Shown here piece by piece: positions 1 to 6,083 of a DNA stretch of 6,083 nucleotides. The position numbers and the translations under genes were made by a program. The first letter of the stretch is position 1. Each line of letters opens with the position of its first letter. The notes under the pieces are model-generated. The model did no database searches and was not told the origin of the DNA. It saw nothing but the letters and a program-made list of their open reading frames with translations. The stretch comes from Pseudomonadota bacterium (GTDB lineage Bacteria; Pseudomonadota; Gammaproteobacteria; Burkholderiales; Burkholderiaceae_B), in contig JAEWEH010000055.1 in NCBI GenBank assembly GCA_023389535.1, positions 1 to 6,083 on the forward strand, given 5' to 3'.

Positions 1-155
1 GAGCTGCCCAGCAGCGCAAAGACTTCATGCCGTCGCACCGACAGGCTGACCGACCGTACGGCGACCGTGTCTCCATATATCTTGACGATGTCTTCGATAC
101 GAACGAATTCGTCGGCGTCGCCCGACCAGGGCGACGCGGCGGATCGGTTATCCAT
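1..155 (-). CDS. potG: Polyamine ABC transporter ATP-binding protein, N-terminal fragment (PotG type)
   Basis: This is the first 51 codons of the cytoplasmic ATPase that would power uptake of the polyamine delivered by the neighbouring PotF-type binding protein. The rest of the gene lies beyond position 1. The translation starts MDNRSAASPW, then gives FVRIEDIVKIYGDTVAVRSV and HEVFALLGSS. That is the standard first beta-sheet of a PotA/PotG-type ABC domain, with the window ending inside the Walker A loop (GxSGCGKST would follow). The conserved aromatic of the A-loop is Y27 in KIYGD. The ATG lies 3 bases after the potF stop codon and has only a poor ribosome-binding site, so its translation is probably coupled to potF. 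The order potF then potG matches the E. coli potFGHI operon, so permease genes potH and potI are expected next. The family is clear; the exact name rests mainly on the neighbour. Confidence 0.85.
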   Translation of the reverse strand, partial: MDNRSAASPWSGDADEFVRIEDIVKIYGDTVAVRSVSLSVRRHEVFALLGS

Positions 156-158
156 CGC

Positions 159-1256
159 CTAGCGCCCCGACTTCAGCTCGGCCCACATGCGTGTCTGCAG
201 GCGCTGCGCCGGCAAGGGCTGTGGCTTGATCACATACAAAGTCTTGGCGACTTCTGGTGGCGGATAGATCATCGGGTTGTCGGCGACGTCCTTGACCACA
301 TGCTTGCGCGCCTCCTTGTTGGCATTGGGGTAGAACATCACGTTTGTGATGGCTGCATGGACCTCGGGCGTTTCGATATAGTTGATGAAAGCATGGGCTG
401 CGTCCACATTGGCGGCATCTTTGGGAATCGCCATGGTGTCGAACCAGGCCGGCGCGCCGCCTTGCGGTATGTAGTAGTCGATTTTGTAGGACTTGCCGGC
501 TTCCCGCGCGCGGTGCGCCGCGATCATCACGTCGCCCGAATAGCCATAGACCATGCACAGGTCACCCGCGGCAAGTTCGTCGATATAACCCGAAGAGCTG
601 AACTGCCGGATGTAGGGACGTATGGTCTTGAGCAGTGCGAGCGCCTGCTTGTAGTCGTCGGCATTGCTGCTGTTGGGATCTTTGCCCAGATAATGCAGCA
701 CCGCCGGAAACACCTGAGCCGCTTCGTCCAACATGGAGATGCCGCAGGCTTTGAGCTTTTCGGCGTTTTCCGGCTTGAAGAGCATGTCCCAGCTGTTCAG
801 GGGCGCGTCCGGCCCCATGATTTCGCGGACCTTGTCGACGTTGTAGCCCAAGCCATTGGTGCCGTAGCCCCAGGGCACCAGATATTGATTGCCGGGGTCG
901 ACCGTGGCGACGATGTCCATGATGTCCTGGTCCAGATACTTCCAGTTCGGTATCTTGGATTTGTCCAGCTTTTGGAAGAGCCCGCCTTCGATCTGCCGGG
1001 CCGCATAGTGTGTGGACGGTACCACCACATCGTAGCCGGACTTGCCGGTCAGCAGCTTGGCCTGCAAGGCGTCGTTGCTGTCATAGACGTCGTAGCGGAC
1101 CTTGATGCCCGTTGCTTTTTCGAAGCCCGAAATTGTGTCGGGCGCCGTATATTCCGCCCAGTTATACACATTGACGACTTGCGCCTGCGGCGAAACAAAG
1201 GGCGCGGCAGCCAGGACCACACCCAGGATCAGCCCTTTCGCTGTGCAAAAATTCAT
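159..1256 (-). CDS. potF: Periplasmic polyamine-binding protein (PotF/SpuD/SpuE family)
   Basis: This is the 365-residue solute-binding protein of a polyamine ABC importer. It captures putrescine or spermidine in the periplasm and hands it to the membrane permeases. Residues 1-25 form a Sec signal peptide (hydrophobic GLILGVVLAAAPFV, probable cleavage after A25). The mature protein follows E. coli PotF, as recalled, with few gaps: VYNWAEYTAPD, IKVRYDVYDSNDALQAKLLTG, YDVVVPS, GYNVDKV, YLGKDPNS, FYPNANKEA and a C-terminal W-x-x-LKSGR. Ligand-pocket positions can be read by alignment: W33, E35, Y36, S81, Q181, Y239, D242, W271, D273 and Y309. Several differ from E. coli PotF in the direction of spermidine binders (see findings). 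C171 and C234 match two cysteines of PotF. The ATG at 1256 was chosen because GGAGG lies 6 bases upstream; an in-frame TTG at 1274 would include that site in the coding region. potG follows after 3 bases. Confidence 0.93.
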   Translation of the reverse strand: MNFCTAKGLILGVVLAAAPFVSPQAQVVNVYNWAEYTAPDTISGFEKATGIKVRYDVYDSNDALQAKLLTGKSGYDVVVPSTHYAARQIEGGLFQKLDKSKIPNWKYLDQDIMDIVATVDPGNQYLVPWGYGTNGLGYNVDKVREIMGPDAPLNSWDMLFKPENAEKLKACGISMLDEAAQVFPAVLHYLGKDPNSSNADDYKQALALLKTIRPYIRQFSSSGYIDELAAGDLCMVYGYSGDVMIAAHRAREAGKSYKIDYYIPQGGAPAWFDTMAIPKDAANVDAAHAFINYIETPEVHAAITNVMFYPNANKEARKHVVKDVADNPMIYPPPEVAKTLYVIKPQPLPAQRLQTRMWAELKSGR

Positions 1257-1262
1257 TGCGAG

Positions 1263-1267
1263 CCTCC
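1263..1267 (-). promoter_or_regulatory. Shine-Dalgarno site of potF
   Basis: A full GGAGG stands 6 bases before the ATG at 1256 and settles the start choice. It is the strongest ribosome-binding site in the window. This fits a periplasmic binding protein, which is normally made in excess over its ATPase and permease. Confidence 0.75.
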
Positions 1268-1276
1268 GCGGCAATA

Positions 1277-1297
1277 AACAAAAACACCAAAAGGCGT
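1277..1297 (-). terminator. Possible weak intrinsic terminator after kdkA
   Basis: Read on the minus strand, ACGCC-TTTT-GGTGT can form a 5-bp stem (one G-U pair) with a four-base loop, followed at once by a T-rich run (TTTTGTTTA). It starts 20 bases after the kdkA stop codon and lies about 20 bases upstream of the potF start. The stem is short, so it would be leaky at best and could simply lower read-through into potF. No other hairpin with a U-run is evident in this 61-base gap. I could not identify a convincing sigma-70 promoter for potF here, although one may overlap the end of kdkA. Confidence 0.3.
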
Positions 1298-1317
1298 GAT
1301 GATAAAGCTTTTTGCCG

Positions 1318-2082
1318 TTAAATGTGTTCCTTTGTGGCGACTAAACGACCGTAGTCGTGGGCAAATTCCCCCCACCATGCCAGCCCTCGCCCGTCGGCCA
1401 CTTTCACGAGCGATCGGCGCAGCCTGGACAGGTTGCCGTAGCGCAATTCCATGGACAACATGCGCCGCCTGCCCTTGTCGAAATCGATCAGCCATGCGCG
1501 GCCCTGCGGGTCGATCAGCACGTTGTACGCATTCAGGTCGGCGTGCCAGATGCCCGCTTCGTGCATGGAGAATACTGCGGCGGCGACCACCGCATGATGC
1601 CCTTCGTCCAGCGCCTGGACCAATGGCCGCGCGCCCACGATGCGCTCGACCAAGATGGCGGCCCGGTAGGTAAGTCCACCGCGCCAGTAGGCGGCCGCCA
1701 GAGGGCGTGGCACGGGCAGGCCGCGCCCATGCATATAGTGCAGCAAGTCGAACTCGGCAAAAGAGCGTGTGGCGCGCGCGCCGGTCCAGAAATAGCGGTT
1801 TCGGCTGACGCGAGCCATCAGGCCGCCGCGGCGGTAGTGGCGCAGGACGCCTTGCCCGAATTCCCCTTGCACGAACCAGGCCGCCTGGCGCCCTCCCTGG
1901 CCAACCGGCTTGGCCTGGTTCATGCCGGCAGCCGGATCAAAAAGCAGCGCGCCGGGCTGCGATATCGCTTGCGCATCGAAACGCATCGCGCCATCGGGCA
2001 GCGCCATTTCGCCGATGGATGCGGGCAAGGCGGCGGCCGCCGGCGCCGCAGGGTCCGCGCCTTGATGGTTTTGATCGATCAT
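1318..2082 (-). CDS. kdkA: 3-deoxy-D-manno-octulosonic acid (Kdo) kinase
   Basis: This 254-residue cytoplasmic enzyme of the KdkA/WaaP lipopolysaccharide kinase family is expected to use ATP to phosphorylate Kdo, the first sugar attached to lipid A. The sequence shows the kinase landmarks. VLRHYRRGGL at residues 79-88 is typical of Kdo kinases in the N-lobe, with E110 in FAEFDLL as the likely helix-C glutamate. GLPVPRPLAA lies at 121-130. The catalytic loop HADLNAYNVLI (H180, D182, N187) is followed by the metal-binding LIDFDKGRRR with D200. An Ala/Pro-rich stretch at residues 8-21 precedes the fold and is probably disordered. The ATG at 2082 overlaps the stop of the upstream permease as ATGA and has GGAAG 5 bases before it; a GTG at 2196 would overlap the permease by over 100 bases and was rejected. 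KdkA fits better than WaaP because of the short length and the LRHYRRGG and DFDKGR motifs. Substrate is inferred from family. Confidence 0.88.
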   Translation of the reverse strand: MIDQNHQGADPAAPAAAALPASIGEMALPDGAMRFDAQAISQPGALLFDPAAGMNQAKPVGQGGRQAAWFVQGEFGQGVLRHYRRGGLMARVSRNRYFWTGARATRSFAEFDLLHYMHGRGLPVPRPLAAAYWRGGLTYRAAILVERIVGARPLVQALDEGHHAVVAAAVFSMHEAGIWHADLNAYNVLIDPQGRAWLIDFDKGRRRMLSMELRYGNLSRLRRSLVKVADGRGLAWWGEFAHDYGRLVATKEHI

Positions 2083-4583
2083 GCCGTCTTCCGTAACGAA
2101 ACCAGCGGAGGCGTTTTCAGTATGCCGGCGAGAGCCAGGCCTCCGCCGCAGTATGCGGACAGCATGCCGGCGCCTACCCCGGCCGCCCAAGGCCACCAGG
2201 AAAGCGCCATGGGGAAATCGAAAACCACGTGTGCCAAGACCCAGGCGACGGCCACTGCCGCAAATGCCGCCAGCAAGCCGGCCATGGCGCCCAGCAACAG
2301 CAGTTCGATCCGCAAGGCCTGGGTCAATTGGCGCCCGGTCGCCCCGAGCGCCCGCAGCACCGCCACCTCATGCATGCGCTCGTCGCGTGTCGCATACAAC
2401 GCCGTGCCCAACACCAGCACGCCGGCCATCACGGTAAACAGGAACAGCAGCTGAACCGCCTGCACCACCCTATCCAACACATGCTGCACCTGGGCCAATA
2501 TGGAGCCGATGTCGAATACCGTCAGGTTGGGGAATTCGCGCAGCAGGTCGCGCAGGGAATCCCGCGCTTGCGCCGGCACATGGAAGGAAGTGATGTACGT
2601 GGCAGGCGCATCCTGCAGCGCGGATGGACTCAATAAGGCGAAAAAATTAGCCTGGAAAGAATCCCAATCGACTTTACGCAAGCCGCTGATGGCCACCTGC
2701 ACCACCCTGCCCGCGACATCGAAACCCAGTGTGTCGCCCACTTTGAGTCCCAGGGTGTCCGCCAGCCCGCTTTCTATCGATACCTCGGGCTTGGCCGGAT
2801 CCAGCCAGCGGCCGGCGACCATGTTATTGCTGGCTGGCAGGGTGTCCGTGTACGACAAGTTGAATTCCCGATCCACCATCCGCTGGGCGCGTTCGTCAGA
2901 GTAGTCGTGCGCGCTGACCTGACGTCCGTTGATGGTAAGCAGGCGGCCGCGCACCATGGGCGACATCGACACCTGGCCTCCGATCATGCCATCCAGGCGC
3001 TGCGTCAGCATGGCGCGCTGGTCGGGCTGAATATTGATCAGGAATGTATTGGGCGCGTCGGGGGGCAGAGTGCTTTGCCATCCTTGCAGCAAGTCGCTGC
3101 GCGTGATGCCGAGCAACAGCAGGACCATCAAGCCTATGGCCAACGCGCAAAGCTGCGTCACCGTCAGGCTGCGCCGGCGCGCCATCCCGGCCAGCGCGAA
3201 GCGCAAGGCCGGATGGCCCAGGGCATGGCGACGAAGCAGTCCAAGCCCCCACACCATGACAAAAGCCAGAACGGCAAACACCAGCAGGGCGGCCAGAAAA
3301 CCCAGGACAATGACCAGGCTCAGCCGCAAGTCTTGCGAGATCCATAGGATCAACAGAAAGAAGGCGCCCGCCCCCAACAAATAAGCAGGCCAAGGGCGGG
3401 ATGCGGTCGTGGCGGCATCGCGTCGCAGCACGCGGATGGGAGGGACGCGCGCAAGCGATGCCAGGGGCGGCATGGCAAACCCCAGCAATAGCAACATGCC
3501 CGTAGCCACGCCTTGCCACAACGGCATCCAGGACGCAGCCGGCAGTTGGGTCCCCAGCCACGGCGACACGATGGCAGCCAGCCCCTGGTGGACCGCATAG
3601 CCGATCGCCGAGCCCGCCGCTGAAGCGAGCGCACCCAGCACAATGAATTCCACCCATAGCATGCGGCTGATCTGGGCTCGCGCCGCGCCCATGCAGCGCA
3701 TGGCCGCAATGCCGTCGCGATGGCGCAGGTTGAAGCGGCGGGCCGCCAGGGCCACGGCCACGGCGGCGATCATGACCGTCAGCAAGGCGACCAGCACCAG
3801 GAACTGCTGTGCTCGGGTCAAGGCGCGCTGCACCTCGGGCCTGTTGGTCTCCAGCGTGCTCAGGCGCTGGCCGCGCACCATGTTGTCATCCAGCCAGCTG
3901 CGGTATGCCGCGACCCGGTCGGGTTGGCCGGCGACCAGCAGATAGTAAGTGACCCGACTGCCCGGAACGACGAGGCCGGTCTTCGGAAGATCCTGGAGAT
4001 TCATCATCAGCCGCGGCGCGACATTAATGAACTGCATGCCGCGATCCGGTTCGTAGGCAATGATGCGGGAAATGGTGAATGTGGCATCGCCGACCTCTGC
4101 CGCCTCGCCCACCTTCAGGCCAAGCAGCGCGAGCGACTGGGCATCGACCCAGACCGTGCCGGGTTCGGGCGCGCCTTGCATCGCCGTGACAGGCCCGCCC
4201 GGTTCATCCGCCAGCCGCAGTTCGCCGCGCAATGGATAGGCCGCCGAAACCGCCTTGAGCGCAACCAGCTGCGAGGCCGTGTCGCTGCTGACCATGGATG
4301 GGAACTGCAGCGTCTGGGCGGTCTGCAACTGGTCCGCGGCGGCGCGCCGCAGGAATTCGCCGGGAATGGCTTCGTCGGCCCGCAAGGACAGATCGCCGCC
4401 GAGCATCTGGGCCGAATCGCGTTCAAGCGCCCGCCCTACCCGGTCGGACAGGAAACCGACCCCCGTCACGGCCGCCACCGCGATCAGCAGGGCGAGCATC
4501 AACAGCCGCAACTCGCCTGAACGCCAGTCGCGACGCAGTGCTTTCACCCCGAGCAGAATATTCGATAATGTAGCGGCAAGCAT
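2079..4583 (-). CDS. ybbP: YbbP-type ABC transporter permease (FtsX/MacB superfamily)
   Basis: This 834-residue inner-membrane permease resembles E. coli YbbP (about 804 aa). Family members work with an ATPase such as YbbA and are thought to move or extract hydrophobic molecules at the outer face of the inner membrane rather than import solutes; the substrate here is unknown. There is one membrane segment near residues 26-45. An extracytoplasmic domain follows at about 46-255, including APRLMMNLQDLPKTG and PGSRVTYY. Next come segments near 260-282, 309-331, 355-377, 400-415, 422-446 and 474-493. A second extracytoplasmic domain spans about 500-705, with LPPDAPNTFLINI and GLRKVDWDSFQANFF. Three segments follow near 709-731, 759-786 and 796-818. 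The two FtsX domains carry matching cytoplasmic signatures, AAMRCMGAARAQISR and AVLRALGATGRQLTQ. The ATG lies 4 bases after the upstream stop, and the gene ends in an ATGA overlap with kdkA. No ATPase gene is adjacent within the window. Confidence 0.88.
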   Translation of the reverse strand: MLAATLSNILLGVKALRRDWRSGELRLLMLALLIAVAAVTGVGFLSDRVGRALERDSAQMLGGDLSLRADEAIPGEFLRRAAADQLQTAQTLQFPSMVSSDTASQLVALKAVSAAYPLRGELRLADEPGGPVTAMQGAPEPGTVWVDAQSLALLGLKVGEAAEVGDATFTISRIIAYEPDRGMQFINVAPRLMMNLQDLPKTGLVVPGSRVTYYLLVAGQPDRVAAYRSWLDDNMVRGQRLSTLETNRPEVQRALTRAQQFLVLVALLTVMIAAVAVALAARRFNLRHRDGIAAMRCMGAARAQISRMLWVEFIVLGALASAAGSAIGYAVHQGLAAIVSPWLGTQLPAASWMPLWQGVATGMLLLLGFAMPPLASLARVPPIRVLRRDAATTASRPWPAYLLGAGAFFLLILWISQDLRLSLVIVLGFLAALLVFAVLAFVMVWGLGLLRRHALGHPALRFALAGMARRRSLTVTQLCALAIGLMVLLLLGITRSDLLQGWQSTLPPDAPNTFLINIQPDQRAMLTQRLDGMIGGQVSMSPMVRGRLLTINGRQVSAHDYSDERAQRMVDREFNLSYTDTLPASNNMVAGRWLDPAKPEVSIESGLADTLGLKVGDTLGFDVAGRVVQVAISGLRKVDWDSFQANFFALLSPSALQDAPATYITSFHVPAQARDSLRDLLREFPNLTVFDIGSILAQVQHVLDRVVQAVQLLFLFTVMAGVLVLGTALYATRDERMHEVAVLRALGATGRQLTQALRIELLLLGAMAGLLAAFAAVAVAWVLAHVVFDFPMALSWWPWAAGVGAGMLSAYCGGGLALAGILKTPPLVSLRKTA

Positions 4584-4587
4584 GCCT

Positions 4588-5367
4588 TCAGGCCTTGATC
4601 AACAACAACACCATGGTAACAAGAAGCATGCAGGCAAAGGTCAGCTTCAGACGCGGTTCCGGCAATGCGTAGGCCAGCCTGACCCCGTAAGGGACAAGGA
4701 AGATGCTACCCAAGGCCAGGGGAATGCCCACTGCCCAATCCGCCTGCCCATGCGCCGCATAGGCCACCAAAGCCACCAGGGTGCCCGGCACGATCATCGT
4801 CAATGCCAGTGCTTGCGCCCCGGTCTGCGTCAACCTGAATACGGTGGTCAGTATGGGTACGACCAGGACCGACCCGCCGACCCCGAATATACCGCCCGTC
4901 AGGCCCGCCAGCATGCCGATCAGGGCAAACCAGCCTCGATGGTGATCCTGGGGCACCATCCGGGGCGCCTGTGCGGCGCTCGTGCGACCGCCCCGGCTGC
5001 TTTGCTGGAAATAAAAAATGGCGATCAGCAGTACAAAGCCGGCGTAGATGCGCCGCATCAGCACCGGGTCCAGCGCCAACGCAATCTGTGCGCCGAGCCA
5101 TGTGCACACGACCGATCCGGCAGCGCCGGCGGCCGCCGCCCGCACATCTATCTTCGCGTTCTGGTTGTATTTGCGTATCGTTATAAGCACCGCCGGAAGC
5201 ACCATGATCAGCGCCGTGCCCTGCGCCAACTGCTGATCCATGCCCAGTATCAGGCCGAGCAATGGTATGGCCAGCAAGCCGCCCCCAATGCCCAGCACGC
5301 CGCCGGTAAAGCCGATCAGACCGCCGGCCAGCAAGCACGCCGGAACGATCAAGTACCACTCTGACAT
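4588..5367 (-). CDS. TSUP (TauE/SafE/YfcA) family membrane transporter
   Basis: This 259-residue inner-membrane protein belongs to the sulfite exporter TauE/SafE family, which moves small anions, often sulfur-containing or organic acids. The specific substrate cannot be read from the sequence. The family's inverted or tandem half-repeat is plain: GFTGGVLGIGGGLLAIPLL at residues 19-37 and GLTGGIFGVGGSVLVVPIL at 155-173 are near copies of each other. About eight hydrophobic segments are visible. A polar loop around residues 122-145 (rich in Arg, Gln and His) joins the halves. The ATG at 5367 has AAGGA with 8-base spacing, and the gene begins 27 bases after the radA stop and ends 4 bases before the next gene, so it is likely co-transcribed with both. 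There is no sulfur-metabolism neighbour to hint at function. Length is normal for the family and no defect is seen. Confidence 0.9.
   Translation of the reverse strand: MSEWYLIVPACLLAGGLIGFTGGVLGIGGGLLAIPLLGLILGMDQQLAQGTALIMVLPAVLITIRKYNQNAKIDVRAAAAGAAGSVVCTWLGAQIALALDPVLMRRIYAGFVLLIAIFYFQQSSRGGRTSAAQAPRMVPQDHHRGWFALIGMLAGLTGGIFGVGGSVLVVPILTTVFRLTQTGAQALALTMIVPGTLVALVAYAAHGQADWAVGIPLALGSIFLVPYGVRLAYALPEPRLKLTFACMLLVTMVLLLIKA
4593..4596 (-). promoter_or_regulatory. Probable Shine-Dalgarno site of the ybbP-type gene inside the upstream gene
   Basis: AAGG lies 9 bases before the ATG at 4583 and sits within the last codons of the TSUP gene. The closer AAGG is only one base from the ATG, too near to serve. 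Initiation therefore probably relies on ribosomes finishing the upstream gene. Confidence 0.45.
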
Positions 5368-5375
5368 CAGGTTTT

Positions 5376-5380
5376 TCCTT
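5376..5380 (-). promoter_or_regulatory. Shine-Dalgarno site of the TSUP gene
   Basis: AAGGA stands 8 bases before the ATG at 5367, within the 27-base gap after radA. I see no terminator hairpin or promoter in that gap, which supports read-through from radA. Confidence 0.55.
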
Positions 5381-5394
5381 GGGGCCTGTTGACG

Positions 5395-6083
5395 CTAAAC
5401 ACCCGCCCGCAGCCGCGCGATGGCGGCATCCACGCGGTCCACCGCCCAGATGTCCAGGCCTTCGATAGCTTGCTTGGGCGCATTGGCCTTGGGGATCAAT
5501 GCGATGCTGAAGCCCAGCTTGGCGGCTTCGCGCAAGCGCTCCTGTCCGCGAGGCGCGGGCCGGATCTCGCCCGCCAGCCCGATCTCGCCGAAGACCACCA
5601 GGCCTTTGGGCAAGGGCTTGTTGCCGAGCGATGACATGATGGCCAGCAACACCGGCAAATCGGCCGCTGGCTCGGTGATTTTTACCCCGCCCACAGCGTT
5701 GACAAAAACGTCTTGATCGTAGGTCACCACGCCCGCATGGCGGTGCAGCACCGCCAGGAGCATGGCCAGCCGGGTGCCCTCCAGCCCCACGGACAGGCGG
5801 CGCGGATTGGGTACATGGGCCGTATCCACCAGCGCCTGAATTTCGACGAGCAAGGGACGCGTGCCTTCCTGGGTCGCCATGACGCAGGCCCCCGGCACGT
5901 TTTGCTCGTGCTGGGAAAGGAATAGCGCCGAGGGGTTGGCCACCCCCCGCAAGCCGCGATCGGTCATGGCGAACACGCCCAGCTCGTTCACGGCGCCATA
6001 GCGGTTCTTGAAGGCCCGCACCAGACGAAAAGAGGAATGCGTGTCGCCTTCAAAGTACAACACCGTATCGACGATGTGTTCGA
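5395..6083 (-). CDS. radA: DNA repair protein RadA/Sms, C-terminal part
   Basis: This is the 3' portion of radA; the zinc-finger and Walker A regions lie beyond position 6083. RadA is a RecA-like, DnaB-related ATPase that helps process recombination intermediates by promoting branch migration. The visible part enters as EHIVDTVLYFEGD, the end of the RecA-like core, followed by the family motif as KNRYG (usually KNRFG) and GAVNELGVFAM. It then has TRPLLVEIQALVD, NPRRLSVGLEGTRLAMLLAV and the Lon-like domain with DVFVNAVGGVKITEPAADL, LPKGLVVFGEIGLAGEIRP and GQERLREAAKLGF. The Lon-like fold in RadA is not an active protease. The C-terminus (AIARLRAGV, stop at 5395-5397) is close to where E. coli RadA ends, so the 3' end is intact. 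A GTG at 6063 is internal, not a start, because homology and the open frame continue to the window edge. It is followed by the TSUP gene after 27 bases. Confidence 0.96.
   Translation of the reverse strand, partial: EHIVDTVLYFEGDTHSSFRLVRAFKNRYGAVNELGVFAMTDRGLRGVANPSALFLSQHEQNVPGACVMATQEGTRPLLVEIQALVDTAHVPNPRRLSVGLEGTRLAMLLAVLHRHAGVVTYDQDVFVNAVGGVKITEPAADLPVLLAIMSSLGNKPLPKGLVVFGEIGLAGEIRPAPRGQERLREAAKLGFSIALIPKANAPKQAIEGLDIWAVDRVDAAIARLRAGV

Noticed and set aside
1257..1274. TTG start giving potF six more residues
   Set aside because: The extension would place the GGAGG Shine-Dalgarno site inside the coding sequence and would spoil a normal signal-peptide start; the ATG at 1256 is ideally spaced.
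27..1277. A 416-codon open frame on the plus strand
   Set aside because: It lies exactly opposite potF, whose protein matches a known family from end to end. The plus-strand product has no recognisable domain, and long antisense frames are common in GC-rich genes.
2083..2196. GTG start giving the kinase 38 more residues
   Set aside because: It would overlap the permease gene by over 100 bases, and the added segment is an Arg-rich frame shadow of the permease C-terminus.
1357..2454. A 365-codon open frame on the plus strand
   Set aside because: It runs opposite kdkA and the end of the permease gene. The product is low-complexity, rich in Arg, Ala, Gln and His, and crosses the boundary of two real genes.
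3720..4520. A 266-codon open frame on the plus strand
   Set aside because: It is opposite the permease N-terminal half, rich in Gln, Arg and His, and has no family resemblance.
4255..5364. A 369-codon open frame on the plus strand
   Set aside because: It spans parts of two well-supported minus-strand membrane protein genes. Its Gln, His and Arg-rich composition is what an antisense reading of hydrophobic codons gives.
6061..6063. GTG as the start of a short RadA-like gene
   Set aside because: Family homology (EHIVDTV) continues upstream without a stop to the window edge, so this is an internal valine codon of a gene cut by the window.
1..6083. Mobile element, CRISPR array, tRNA or phage signs
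   Set aside because: I saw no transposase, regularly spaced repeats, flanking inverted repeats or tRNA-like cloverleaf, and the coding sequences form a continuous same-strand set with uniform style.

Overview
The window reads as a stretch of chromosome from a moderately GC-rich Gram-negative proteobacterium. The best guess is a betaproteobacterium of the Alcaligenaceae (relatives of Bordetella, Pusillimonas or Achromobacter). That placement is inferred from the protein style and from a Kdo kinase next to ordinary housekeeping genes; nothing in the window is a taxonomic marker. All six genes lie on the minus strand, so transcription runs from position 6083 towards position 1. Coding density is nearly complete, and the largest gap between genes is 61 bases.

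In transcription order the genes are: the 3' part of radA/sms (recombination-associated ATPase, Lon-like C-terminal domain); a TSUP (TauE/SafE) membrane transporter; a YbbP-type ABC permease of the FtsX/MacB class with about ten membrane segments; a Kdo kinase of the KdkA/WaaP family; a PotF-type periplasmic polyamine-binding protein; and the first 51 codons of its ABC ATPase (PotG), cut by the window edge just at the Walker A motif.

The spacing suggests two groups. radA, the TSUP gene, the permease gene and kdkA are separated by 27, 4 and -4 bases and are probably co-transcribed. The permease and kinase share an ATGA stop/start, so their translation is likely coupled. After kdkA there is a 61-base gap holding a weak hairpin followed by a U-rich run. 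Then comes potF with a strong Shine-Dalgarno sequence, and potG starts 3 bases after the potF stop. This matches the start of a potFGHI-type polyamine import operon whose remaining genes would lie beyond position 1.

The permease and kinase both point to the cell envelope: an ABC permease with large extracytoplasmic domains, and phosphorylation of Kdo in the LPS inner core. The pot genes bring in polyamines.

I found no mobile element, CRISPR array, RNA gene or clearly new system. The points most worth a second look are a polyamine-binding pocket that is PotF-like overall but carries spermidine-type substitutions, a YbbP-type permease without an adjacent ATPase gene but coupled to a Kdo kinase, and a Tyr in the RadA KNRFG motif.
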